Assembly (NCBI GenBank): GCA_046328335.1
Contig: JAXLWU010000013.1
Span: 79,007-143,006 of the forward strand
DNA length: 64,000 bases
Direction: 5' to 3'
Origin: JACCXM01 sp046328335
GTDB taxonomy: Bacteria > Chloroflexota > Chloroflexia > Thermomicrobiales > UBA6265
Shown piece after piece: positions 7,379 to 15,890 of the stretch. Position 1 is the first letter of the stretch, and every line of letters begins with the position of its first letter. The translations under genes were made by a program, and so were the position numbers. The notes below the pieces were generated by a model. The model had not been told where the DNA came from, made no database searches, and saw only the letters and a program-made list of their open reading frames with translations.

Positions 7379-9838
7379 CTACACGGGCGCGGTGTCGTCT
7401 CCGGTAATCGCAATCCGTGCCGGGTCGGCGGCGATGGCCTCAGGCGCGATCGCGGGTTGTGCCGGCTCGATGCCCTCCAGCAGACCTCCGACAAGTCCCT
7501 CGTCAAGCCGGATCGCCGCGGCGATCACCTGGTCCATGCTGGCGGCGAAAATGATCTCCATGTCACGGCGGACCGCCGTTGGCAGTTTGGCGAGATCTCT
7601 TGCGTTTTCTTTGGGCGCGATGACCCGGCGGATGCCATGCCGATGGGCGGCGAGGACCTTCTCCCGGAAACCGCCGATGGCCAGCACCCGGCCCCGCAAC
7701 GTGATCTCGCCAGTCATCGCGGTGTCGCCGCGTACCGGCCGTCGTACCAGGGCGGAGATCACCGCCGTCGCCATCGTAATTCCGGCGGACGGCCCATCTT
7801 TCGGCGTCGCCCCTTCGGGAAGGTGGATGTGGAGATCGAGCCTGCTCTGGAAATCGGGATCGATGCTGAGTTGCTCCGCGCGCGAGCGCGCATAGGAGAG
7901 TGCGGCGCGGGCCGATTCCTGCATGACGTCACCGGCTTTCCCGGTGATCGTGAGATCCCCGCGCCCCGGCATGGTGGCGACTTCGACCGGCAGAATCTCG
8001 CCGCCGACCTCGGTAACGCCGAGACCGATGGCCAGTCCGATCTGGTCATCACCGACGTGCAGATCCTGGCCGAAGCGGCTCGGTCCCAGGAACTCGACCA
8101 GTTTGTTCTCGGTCAGGCGTATCCGCTCGCTCTTGCCGCGCACCACCTCGCGGGCGAGGCGGCGACAGATCGCGGCGAGCTCGCGCTCCAACTGGCGCAC
8201 CCCGGCTTCACGGGTGTAGTCACGCACGAGGCGCGACCAGGTCTTGATCGGAACATCGACCGCGCGTGGCGGCAGGCCGTGGGCAGCAATCTGCTTCGGC
8301 AGGAGGTGCTTGCGCCCGATCTCGATCTTTTCTTCTTCCGAATAGCCAGGAATCTCGATCACTTCCATGCGATCGCGCAGCGGACGCGGAATGGGCGCCA
8401 TGTTGTTGGCCGTGGTGAAGAAGAGCACCCGCGAGAGGTCGTACGGCAGGTCGAGGAAATGATCACTGAAGGTGCGATTCTGCTCCGGATCGAGGACTTC
8501 CAGCATCGCCGCCGCCGGATCGCCGCGATAGTCGGATGAGAGTTTGTCGATCTCATCGAGGAGGATCACCGGGTTGACGGTGCCTGCCTGCTTCATCGCC
8601 GAGATGATGCGCCCCGGCAGCGCGCCGATGTACGTGCGGCGGTGACCACGAATCTCGGCCTCGTCGCGGACCCCGCCGAGACTGACGCGAACGAAGCGCC
8701 GGCCCATGGCGGAGGCGATCGAGCGGCCGAGACTCGTCTTGCCGACACCCGGGGGGCCGACCAGACAGAGAATCTGCGTGCCACCTTGCAGCGACGCGCC
8801 GGCGGTCAACTTGCGCACCGCGAGGAAATCGAGGATGCGCTCCTTGACCGTTTCCAGACCGTAATGGTCGGCATCGAGAATCGCTTCGGCTTCCGCCAGA
8901 TCGAGCCGGTCTTCGCTCGCCTCGTGCCAGGGAAGGGCGAGCACCGTCTCGAGGTACGTGCGAACAACCGTCGCTTCCGCGGAGACCCCGGGCATCCGTT
9001 CCAGCCGCGCGATCTCCTTCAGGACCCGTTCCGAGATCTCGGGTGGGATGCCTCGCTCGACGACCCGGGCGCGGAGCAGGTCAAACTCGTTGCCGTTTTC
9101 ACCCCCCAGTTCGTCATGAATGACTTTCAACTGCTCACGGAGGTAGTACTCCCGCTGGTTGCGGTCGATCTGATCGCGAACCCGCTCCTTGATCCGCCGC
9201 TCCAGGGCCGCCACGTCGATCTCGGTAGCCAGGTGGGCGGCGACATGCTCCAGCCGGCGCAACGGATCGGCGATCTCCAGCAGGGTCTGCCGCCGGGCGA
9301 CATCGGTGAGCAATTGGGTGGCGAGCAGATCGGCGAGGTGACTGGGGTCCGAGGCGCGCTGCACCATGTCCTGAACCTCGACCGGCAGCGCACCCCGGGC
9401 ATCGGCGTAGCGGCTGGCCAGATTCTGGACGTGAGCGATCAGCGCCCGCGCTTCGGACTGGGCCGTCTCGACTTCTTCCAGTTCCTCGCCCAGGACCGTG
9501 AAGAACCCCTGCCCATTGGCAAAATCGTCGATGCGAACGCGGCTGATCCCCTCCAGGACCACCTGCACGTTGCCAGCCGATTGCCGCTCTGAGGAGACAA
9601 TGGCGACGAGTGTGCCAATCTGGTGCAGGTCCTCGGGCGCGGGATCGTCGATGTCAGGATCGCGGTGGGCCGTGACGATCAGTTGCCGGCCGGTGGCGAG
9701 CGCGTGATCGACGGCCCGAACCGAGCGCGGCCGCCCGACCAGCAACGTCACGACATTGCGAGGAAAGATGACCACATTCTTGAGCGGCAGGAGTGGACGC
9801 CGACCGGGCAAATCCGCGGCGGGCAACATGGCGCTCAC
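7379..9838 (-). CDS. lon: ATP-dependent Lon protease
   Basis: A LonA-type AAA+ protease of 819 residues that degrades misfolded and regulatory proteins in the cytosol. The N-terminal substrate-recognition domain begins RPLLPLKNVVIFPRNVV. It is followed by the helical region (REQLKVIHDELG) and the AAA+ module with Walker A GPPGVGKT (about residue 360), Walker B VILLDEIDK, and the pore/sensor region. The C-terminal S16 peptidase has the catalytic Ser in PKDGPSAGITMA and the Lys in GGFREKVLAAHRHG. I start it at GTG 9838, because GGGAGG lies 5 nt upstream; the ATG at 9829 would have a 14-nt gap. A longer in-frame extension to 9970 is not Lon-like. No HrcA/CIRCE operator is visible upstream. Confidence 0.95.
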   Translation of the reverse strand: MSAMLPAADLPGRRPLLPLKNVVIFPRNVVTLLVGRPRSVRAVDHALATGRQLIVTAHRDPDIDDPAPEDLHQIGTLVAIVSSERQSAGNVQVVLEGISRVRIDDFANGQGFFTVLGEELEEVETAQSEARALIAHVQNLASRYADARGALPVEVQDMVQRASDPSHLADLLATQLLTDVARRQTLLEIADPLRRLEHVAAHLATEIDVAALERRIKERVRDQIDRNQREYYLREQLKVIHDELGGENGNEFDLLRARVVERGIPPEISERVLKEIARLERMPGVSAEATVVRTYLETVLALPWHEASEDRLDLAEAEAILDADHYGLETVKERILDFLAVRKLTAGASLQGGTQILCLVGPPGVGKTSLGRSIASAMGRRFVRVSLGGVRDEAEIRGHRRTYIGALPGRIISAMKQAGTVNPVILLDEIDKLSSDYRGDPAAAMLEVLDPEQNRTFSDHFLDLPYDLSRVLFFTTANNMAPIPRPLRDRMEVIEIPGYSEEEKIEIGRKHLLPKQIAAHGLPPRAVDVPIKTWSRLVRDYTREAGVRQLERELAAICRRLAREVVRGKSERIRLTENKLVEFLGPSRFGQDLHVGDDQIGLAIGLGVTEVGGEILPVEVATMPGRGDLTITGKAGDVMQESARAALSYARSRAEQLSIDPDFQSRLDLHIHLPEGATPKDGPSAGITMATAVISALVRRPVRGDTAMTGEITLRGRVLAIGGFREKVLAAHRHGIRRVIAPKENARDLAKLPTAVRRDMEIIFAASMDQVIAAAIRLDEGLVGGLLEGIEPAQPAIAPEAIAADPARIAITGDDTAPV

Positions 9839-9998
9839 GTCGACCTCCCTTGCATGAGGATGTTCCTCCTCGCGGGGTCCGCCGCACGTAGCTCCGCCAG
9901 TTGCCCACGCCCGGTTCGGTGATTCTCGATCATCGCGGGATTCAGAGCATACACCCCTTGGGCAATGCAAACCAGACCGAATGGAACCGTGCAGACAC

Positions 9999-10027
9999 GA
10001 AAAACGGATGGCCGGCAGGCCATCCGT
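9999..10027 (-). terminator. Rho-independent terminator of the sigma/anti-sigma operon
   Basis: A perfect 10-bp stem (ACGGATGGCC, 4-nt loop, GGCCATCCGT; 10004-10027). On the minus strand it is followed directly by a T run (complement of the A tract 10000-10004). It lies 31 nt past the anti-sigma stop codon and is oriented to stop that transcript before it enters lon. Confidence 0.85.
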
Positions 10028-10057
10028 CGCATGAGTCAGATTGCCGATTTACATCGC

Positions 10058-11041
10058 TCAGGGAATCAGATCGAGACCCGATCCAGTCGATCCCAGCGAC
10101 CCGCTGTCGTTGTCCCGCATCAGCGTGTCGTATTGCACCCCGGAGTCGTCGGCATCGACGGCCTTCGCCTTGACGTGGACACTCTCGTAATCGGAGAACG
10201 GCTGATCGAGTTGAAACTTCGCCAGACCCTGGCCGCTCTGATCGACCGTGACATCGGCCACATGGACGAGTTTGCCATCCTGGTTGGCCCACATCTCGAA
10301 CGCCTTGGGGCCCTCGTCCGTATTGACATCGATCCGCAGCATCCCGCCCCGGCCATCGGCGCCCATGATGATGTTCCCTTCCGCCTGCGGCGCGGCGCCA
10401 CCGGGGGAGAGGGGATACGAGGTCGTCCCCGAGCCGAAGTTCGTCAACTCAGCCTGTACCGATGCCAATTGCGATTGTTGCGCCGAGAGTTGATCGCGGA
10501 GTTGGAAGCCCCAGAACCCGGTCGCGATCAACGCGATCAGGAGCGGCATTGACAATGCGGTCGCAAGCCAACCAGAGCGCGACCCGCGCGATGACGCACT
10601 CGGGGCGACTGTCGCGGCTGGCGCTGAAGCGACGGGTCCAACAAACGGCGCGGCGGCGGCACTGGGCAGGGTCGGCGTGCGGAACTGCTCGAGATGCTGG
10701 GTCGGCAGAGAGGCCGCCGCCGCGGCACGTTGTGCGTGCGCTACGCGGGAGAAGAGCGCGATCTTGGCGTCGATGGGCGGCGCCTGGAGCGGGACGAGAA
10801 AGGGAAGCATGCCGACGGTGCCAGAGGCCTCCCGGACCACGGCTTCACAGGAGGGGCAACTTCTGATGTGCGATTCAACGAGGGCCGTCTCGTCTGGATC
10901 GAGCGCGCCGAGCGCGTACCCAGCCGCCATGTCTTCGACGTGCCCAAAGAACACGTCTGGCGATGACAACGATGCTCCTGGGGAACCGGCGATGCGGTAG
11001 CGGCGAAGAGGACCTCGCTGTTGTTCGCGCATATCGCTCAC
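10058..11041 (-). CDS. Anti-sigma factor with zinc finger and RskA-type C-terminal domain
   Basis: A 327-residue single-pass membrane anti-sigma factor that should hold the adjacent ECF sigma factor inactive until a signal releases it. The N-terminal cytosolic part has the ZAS-type zinc site (VESHIRSCPSCEAVVREA, HxxxCxxC). A long Ala/Pro/Ser linker, a transmembrane helix (GWLATALSMPLLIALIATGF) and a short coiled coil (QLSAQQSQLASVQAEL) follow. The extracytoplasmic RskA-like domain includes IIMGADGRGGMLRIDV and AFEMWANQDGKLVHVADV. The GTG start at 11041 overlaps the sigma stop (GTGA), which implies translational coupling; an ATG at 11032 is possible. The inducing signal is not apparent. Confidence 0.92.
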   Translation of the reverse strand: MSDMREQQRGPLRRYRIAGSPGASLSSPDVFFGHVEDMAAGYALGALDPDETALVESHIRSCPSCEAVVREASGTVGMLPFLVPLQAPPIDAKIALFSRVAHAQRAAAAASLPTQHLEQFRTPTLPSAAAAPFVGPVASAPAATVAPSASSRGSRSGWLATALSMPLLIALIATGFWGFQLRDQLSAQQSQLASVQAELTNFGSGTTSYPLSPGGAAPQAEGNIIMGADGRGGMLRIDVNTDEGPKAFEMWANQDGKLVHVADVTVDQSGQGLAKFQLDQPFSDYESVHVKAKAVDADDSGVQYDTLMRDNDSGSLGSTGSGLDLIP

Positions 11042-11655
11042 GCCAATCGCGCTCCGTCACTTCCGAGGGCCTCCTTGAGCTTCTGTAGCCCAAGACGCAT
11101 CCTCGTCTTGATCGTTCCCAGCGGTTCCCCCAGCGCTTCGGCGATTTCGCGCTGGGTCAACCCCTGGAAGTACGCCATTTCGATTGCCTCCCGTTGCGCC
11201 GCAGGCAACTGGGTCAGAGCCTGACCGATTGTGTCCCGCAACGCCCCGAGCCAGACTTCATCCTCGACGTTGGCGCCCGCACTGGTGTCGGGCTGAACAT
11301 CGAGCAACTGCTCGGGTTCTTCGCTTTCCGCCTTCATCGGACGCCGCCGCCGGCGGCGAATCTCGTCGATCGCCAGGTTGTGCGTAATGCTCAGCAGCCA
11401 GGTAATAAATGTTCCCCGGCCGGAGCTGAAGTTGCTCCCCTGCTGCCAAGCGCGAAAAAACGCCTCTTGCAGGACCTCTTCCGCGAGTTCCCGATCGGAA
11501 ACGATGCGGAACGCGAAAGAGAACACTACGCTCGAATAGCGGTCGTACAAGACCTCCAGCGCGCGGGCATCGCCCTGCGCGACTCGTCCGATCAGATCGG
11601 CGTCGCTCGCTTCGATGAGGTTGGCCGGGAGACCCACCTCGTCGCTGGCCGGCAT
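11038..11655 (-). CDS. ECF RNA polymerase sigma factor (SigK-like)
   Basis: A 205-residue group-4 sigma factor that redirects RNA polymerase. Sigma-2 is seen in LIGRVAQGDARALEVLYDRY, FAFRIVSDRELAEEVLQEAF and TWLLSITHNLAIDEIRRRRR (binding core polymerase and the -10). Sigma-4 is LPAAQREAIEMAYFQGLTQR plus EIAEALGEPLGTIKTRMR (-35 recognition helix-turn-helix). The ATG at 11655 is preferred because GGAGG lies upstream (11-nt gap) and the length fits the family. An in-frame ATG at 11730 adds 25 residues but has no ribosome site. It is co-transcribed with the anti-sigma gene, with overlapping stop and start codons. ECF pairs of this kind usually autoregulate, but I cannot define the target promoter. 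Confidence 0.92.
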   Translation of the reverse strand: MPASDEVGLPANLIEASDADLIGRVAQGDARALEVLYDRYSSVVFSFAFRIVSDRELAEEVLQEAFFRAWQQGSNFSSGRGTFITWLLSITHNLAIDEIRRRRRRPMKAESEEPEQLLDVQPDTSAGANVEDEVWLGALRDTIGQALTQLPAAQREAIEMAYFQGLTQREIAEALGEPLGTIKTRMRLGLQKLKEALGSDGARLA

Positions 11656-11807
11656 GGCCAATTTCGCCTCCACGCCGGCTTCGATCCGATATACGGCACG
11701 ACCGGCCCATTGGATTTCTTCCGCCCGCATCCAGCAAGCCTGAACGACCGGCGCGGCGCCGCGGGATCAGCGTCGATTGCGGGTCGGGGAATCGCTGTTG
11801 GGTCAGT

Positions 11808-13235
11808 CTACCGTATCACCGGGCTGGATTCCGTCGTCACCATGCGATTTCCGGACTGGCCGGCGTGGGCTGCGGTCGGCGCCGCCGCGGCCCAGTGGGG
11901 GTCGGGAGCGGCCAGACCGAGGACTTCCCGCGCTTCGGCGGCGACAAAGAGAGAGCCGGCCACCAGCACTGGAGAATTGTCCTGCGCGAGCGCGAATTCC
12001 AGCGCCGAACGCACGGATGGTTCCCACCGGTACGGCAAGCCAACGAGATCGGCGGCAGCGGCCAGCGCGCCGTGATCAGCGGCCCGTGGACTTGCCGCTT
12101 GCGTCAAGAGCAAGCGCTTCGTAATGGGGCGTAAATCGGCAAGAACCCCGGCGAGGTCCTTGTCCGCCCCGCTGCCGAAAATCACCGTCGCGGGCTGAAC
12201 CCCGATTTCGCTGCGCCAGGCGGCGGCAAGGGCACGCGCTGCCGCTGGTGTGTGTGCGCCGTCGAGGACGATCGGTCGCCCATCGACATCGATGCGTTCG
12301 AATCGCCCAGGCCATCGCGCCTCGCGCAGGCCGATGCGGGTGGCCGCGGCGTCGATTCGGATTCCAGCCTGATCCAGAATGTACACCGCGGCGATCGCGG
12401 TGCACGCGTTCTCGATCTGGTGATCGCCGGGTATTCCGAGTCCGAGGTTCGACCATCGTCCCCAGGGACCGTCCGCAGAGAATTCTCGCCAATCGCCGCT
12501 CCAGGACCAATCTCGTTCGCCGATCAGGAGCGGCGCACCGACGTCCGCGGCGACTCTGGCAATTTCGCCCGCCGTCTCCGCGTTCTGCGGCGAGGCGACA
12601 CATGGCACATCCCGCTGGAGAATCCCTGCTTTCTGGAAGGCGATTTCGCGATAGGTGCTACCGAGCACGGCGGTGTGCTCGAGGTCGATCCGGGTGATAA
12701 CGGTCAGCTGCGGCTGCAACACGTTAGTCGCGTCGTAGCGGCCACCCAGACCGACTTCGATCACATTGAGATCGCACCGGGCGTCGGCAAAGGCGAGAAA
12801 GGCCATCGCCGTGACCAACTCGAAGGTCGAGACCGTGCCCAACTCCGGATCGCGCTCCTCGATGCGCTCGGCCGCCGCCGTGGCGCGATCGGCAAGTGCC
12901 GCAAACTCCTGCTCCGATACTGGGTGACCATTGATAGCGATGCGCTCGGGAAACCGGTGCAAATGCGGGGAGGTGTAGAGACCGACGCGATAGCCGGCCG
13001 CTCCGGCCATTGCCGCGATGAAGTTTGCGGTTGATCCCTTACCCTTTGAGCCGGCAACGTGCGCGGCGGGGACGCGAAGTTGAGGAGAATCCAGTTCAGC
13101 CAGGAGCGCTCGCATCCGGCGCAGCCCACGTTCGGCTCGTGCCTGATCCCCAAAGGGATCGCTGATCAGACCGCGTTCGTAACTCGATCGGCGCCAGAGT
13201 TCCTGGAGGGCGCGGCGGTAGTCCCAATCTCGCAT
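11808..13235 (-). CDS. folC: Folylpolyglutamate synthase / dihydrofolate synthase
   Basis: A 475-residue Mur-ligase-family enzyme that adds glutamate to folates (and probably to dihydropteroate) in the cytosol. Landmarks: the P-loop HVAGSKGKGSTANFIA, GLYTSPHLHRFPERIAING (folate/omega loop), STFELVTAMAFLAFA, VIEVGLGGRYDATNVL, TRIDLEHTAVLG with REIAFQKAGI, and WPGRFERI with VLDGAHTPAAARALA (C-terminal ligase domain). Length is somewhat over the usual 420-450 residues because of an Ala/Pro-rich tail after the last beta strand. It stands alone on the minus strand, 150 nt from the sigma gene. Confidence 0.95.
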   Translation of the reverse strand: MRDWDYRRALQELWRRSSYERGLISDPFGDQARAERGLRRMRALLAELDSPQLRVPAAHVAGSKGKGSTANFIAAMAGAAGYRVGLYTSPHLHRFPERIAINGHPVSEQEFAALADRATAAAERIEERDPELGTVSTFELVTAMAFLAFADARCDLNVIEVGLGGRYDATNVLQPQLTVITRIDLEHTAVLGSTYREIAFQKAGILQRDVPCVASPQNAETAGEIARVAADVGAPLLIGERDWSWSGDWREFSADGPWGRWSNLGLGIPGDHQIENACTAIAAVYILDQAGIRIDAAATRIGLREARWPGRFERIDVDGRPIVLDGAHTPAAARALAAAWRSEIGVQPATVIFGSGADKDLAGVLADLRPITKRLLLTQAASPRAADHGALAAAADLVGLPYRWEPSVRSALEFALAQDNSPVLVAGSLFVAAEAREVLGLAAPDPHWAAAAPTAAHAGQSGNRMVTTESSPVIR

Positions 13236-13488
13236 GGACGATCCTTTCCCGGTATCACTTGCACATATGAGGTTTCATTCGCGCGGAAAGCAGGTTGCAT
13301 GGACCGCGCGCAATCTGTCATCTTGACGGTGAACCGATTATGGTCGTAACAGGTGACTTCTGGCGAACCGGGCCGCACGCGCAGCCCATGATCCCGCACA
13401 CAAACGGGTCGCTGCCCGTGGAGGCGACCATGCCGCTCACGATCGAACGTCGATTCCCCCCTGCATTCACGCAGGCCAGTTCATTCAA

Positions 13489-14754
13489 GTGGCAATCAGA
13501 TCGCGTCCGCGGGTTGCGGGTCTGATGCCCGGTCGAAAGGCGACCCGGTCTAGTCGTCCCGCCGGCCCCCGGCCGTTTTCTTCGGAATGGCTCGAGTCGG
13601 GCGACACCGCGCCAGCGCCGGAACCGCGTCTGGTCGTGCCATTTGCGCTCCCCGATGGCGCCACCCTCAGTGCCGTGTTGGTCGTGATCGTGTCGCTGGC
13701 CGTCATGATGGCCACCCTGATTGGCAACCGATCCACGCCCTCGGCACTACAGGCGGCAATCGTCGCACCAACCGCGGTCACCGTTCCGACCGTGGCCGTG
13801 GCCGTGGCGCAACCGACGAGCGCGGCCGCGGGCATTTCCGCGGCGCCGACCCAGGCTCCCGTGGCGGTCGCCCAGGCGGTCCCGACCGAGGCCGCTGCAC
13901 CGGCGATCACGGCCGCCCCGGAGTTTGCCCAGGTGGCAGCAGTGGCCTCGACCAGTGATGGGGTGGCGACCGCGCCGGCGGAAGGTCTTCTCCTCCCCAA
14001 GTACAGGATCATCACGTATTACGGACACCCCCACGATCCCAACATGGGCATCGTCGGGGAATATGAAATGGACGAGTTGGCCGGGAAACTACGAGCGGAG
14101 GCCGCGAATTTCGCCGCCGCCGATCCTTCGCGCCCGGTCATTCCGGCGTTCGAGTTGATCGCGACCGTGGCGCAGGGGGTACCCGGCGCGGACGGCACCT
14201 TTATCCTCGATACGGACCACGAAACATTGCAGTCGTATATCGACTACGCGGCGCAACACGGCATGCTCGTCGTGCTCGATATTCAGATCGGGCGAGGCAC
14301 CGTGGCGGCCGAAATCGAGAAGATTCGGGATTTGCTCGAATTGCCAAACGTCCACCTGGCAATCGATCCCGAGTTTGCCATCGCCGAGGGCGAGACGCCG
14401 GGGATCCACATTGGATCGGTGACATCGGACGATATTCTGTATGCCCAGCAGACCCTGGCTGACATTTCCGCCAGCAACGGACTGCCGCCGAAGATGCTCA
14501 TCGTTCACCAGTTCCGGGAGGACATGATTGGCGGCAAGGAAAATCTCGCCCCATATCCAGGCGTGCAGTTGGTCATCGATGCCGATGGCTATGGTGTGCC
14601 CGAGTTGAAAACCGCGGTGTACAACTTCCTCGTTCGCGACGAACCGATCGAATTCGGCGCGATCAAGATCTTCTACCGACAGGACGTACCGGTCATGACC
14701 GCGGAGGAGATTCTTGCCCTGGTACCGCCTCCCGACGTCATCATCTACCAGTAA
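13489..14754 (+). CDS. Membrane-anchored protein of unknown function with globular C-terminal domain
   Basis: A 421-residue protein I do not recognise as a named family. Residues 1-50 are basic and Pro-rich. One transmembrane helix follows (TLSAVLVVIVSLAVMMATLI), then about 85 residues of Ala/Val/Thr/Pro-rich linker, then a folded domain from about residue 165. That domain has alternating strand and helix signatures (IITYYGHPHDPNMGIVGEY, DPSRPVIPAFELIATVAQG, HGMLVVLDIQIGRGT, NVHLAIDPEFAI, KMLIVHQFREDMI, GVQLVIDADGYG). The spacing of strands ending in Asp or Glu looks like a TIM-barrel hydrolase, but this is inference. The topology places the domain outside the cell. The GTG start at 13489 is weakly supported; ATG 13525 is an alternative. 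The 253 nt before it contain no recognisable gene. Confidence 0.85.
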   Translation: MAIRSRPRVAGLMPGRKATRSSRPAGPRPFSSEWLESGDTAPAPEPRLVVPFALPDGATLSAVLVVIVSLAVMMATLIGNRSTPSALQAAIVAPTAVTVPTVAVAVAQPTSAAAGISAAPTQAPVAVAQAVPTEAAAPAITAAPEFAQVAAVASTSDGVATAPAEGLLLPKYRIITYYGHPHDPNMGIVGEYEMDELAGKLRAEAANFAAADPSRPVIPAFELIATVAQGVPGADGTFILDTDHETLQSYIDYAAQHGMLVVLDIQIGRGTVAAEIEKIRDLLELPNVHLAIDPEFAIAEGETPGIHIGSVTSDDILYAQQTLADISASNGLPPKMLIVHQFREDMIGGKENLAPYPGVQLVIDADGYGVPELKTAVYNFLVRDEPIEFGAIKIFYRQDVPVMTAEEILALVPPPDVIIYQ

Positions 14755-14826
14755 CGTGGCGGTTGAGGCTAAGATAGGCGTCCTGGAACGGGATGGAAGA
14801 ATGCCGCGTGGCGAGAGGGACGCGCA

Positions 14827-15825
14827 ATGGTGCGGTGGGGTCTGATCGGCGCCAGCACGATTGCCCGGCAGTGGATGGCGCCTGCAATCCTCGCCCAACC
14901 GAACGGTGCTATTGCCGGCATCGCCAGTAGCGATGCGTCGCGTGCGGCGACATTCGCGTCTGACTTTTCTCTCCAAACGTCTTTTGAATCGGTTGATGCG
15001 TTGCTCGCCGATCCCGCCATTGATGCGGTGTACATCAGCACCACCAATGAATGGCATGCGCCGCAGACGCTGGCGGCGGCGCGAGCGGGAAAGCATGTCC
15101 TCTGTGAAAAACCACTCGCGCTGAACCTTTCCGACGCATTGGCAATGGTCGACGCCTGTCGCGAGGCCGGAGTGGTGATGGGCACCAACCACCATCTGCG
15201 AAATGCCGCGTCGCATCGGGCGATGCATGACCTCATCGCCGACGGCGCAATCGGCAGACCATTGGCAGCGCGCGTCGCCCATGCCGTTTTTCTGCCTGAG
15301 CCGCTCCAGGGATGGCGCATCGATCGTCCTGACGCGGGGGGCGGCGTGATCCTCGATATTACGGTCCACGACGCGGACACGCTTCGCTTTGTCCTTGGCG
15401 ACGAGGTGGAATCGGTTGTCGCGATGACCGCCAACCAGGGCATGGCGCGGGCTGGTCTCGCCGATAGCGTGATGGGAGTGATGCGTTTCCGAAACGGCGC
15501 CCTGGCCCAATTCCACGACGCGTTTACCGCCCGCCATGCGGTGACCGGGTTCGAGGTTCACGGAACCGAGGGTTCGATTTACGCGCGCGACGTCATGACC
15601 CAACGGCCAGTCGGGTCAGTCGTCTTGCGCCGTGACGGAAACGAAGAGTCAATCGCGATCGCGCACGAGAACCTGTATGAACGCTCGGTGCGCCTCTTCA
15701 CCGCCGCGGTGGATGGCAACGGCCATCCCGCGGCAACGGGAGAAGATGGGGTGCGATCACTGGCCATCGCCCTTGCCGTGGCGGAAGCGGCGCGGACTGG
15801 CCACGAGCAACGCGTTGGCATCTGA
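14827..15825 (+). CDS. Gfo/Idh/MocA-family oxidoreductase
   Basis: A 332-residue NAD(P)-dependent dehydrogenase that probably oxidises a sugar, inositol or sugar acid. The N-terminal Rossmann fold shows WGLIGASTIARQWMAPAI. The family motif HVLCEKPLALNLSDA carries the EKP lysine. The C-terminal substrate domain has GGGVILDITVHDADTLRFVL, in which the DxxxHD Asp/His pair is catalytic. The ATG has a good ribosome site (GAGAGGGA). It opens the same-strand block that continues into the CoA-transferase gene 65 nt downstream. Substrate not predictable. Confidence 0.93.
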   Translation: MVRWGLIGASTIARQWMAPAILAQPNGAIAGIASSDASRAATFASDFSLQTSFESVDALLADPAIDAVYISTTNEWHAPQTLAAARAGKHVLCEKPLALNLSDALAMVDACREAGVVMGTNHHLRNAASHRAMHDLIADGAIGRPLAARVAHAVFLPEPLQGWRIDRPDAGGGVILDITVHDADTLRFVLGDEVESVVAMTANQGMARAGLADSVMGVMRFRNGALAQFHDAFTARHAVTGFEVHGTEGSIYARDVMTQRPVGSVVLRRDGNEESIAIAHENLYERSVRLFTAAVDGNGHPAATGEDGVRSLAIALAVAEAARTGHEQRVGI

Positions 15826-15890
15826 AACGTCCAGGGGATTCGATTGCGCGGCGACGTAGAGACGGCAGATTGGGACCACGGGGTCAACTG

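Noticed and set aside
14089..15603. 504-residue minus-strand frame over the unknown and Gfo/Idh genes
   Set aside because: Arg/His-rich shadow of well-supported plus-strand genes with motifs.
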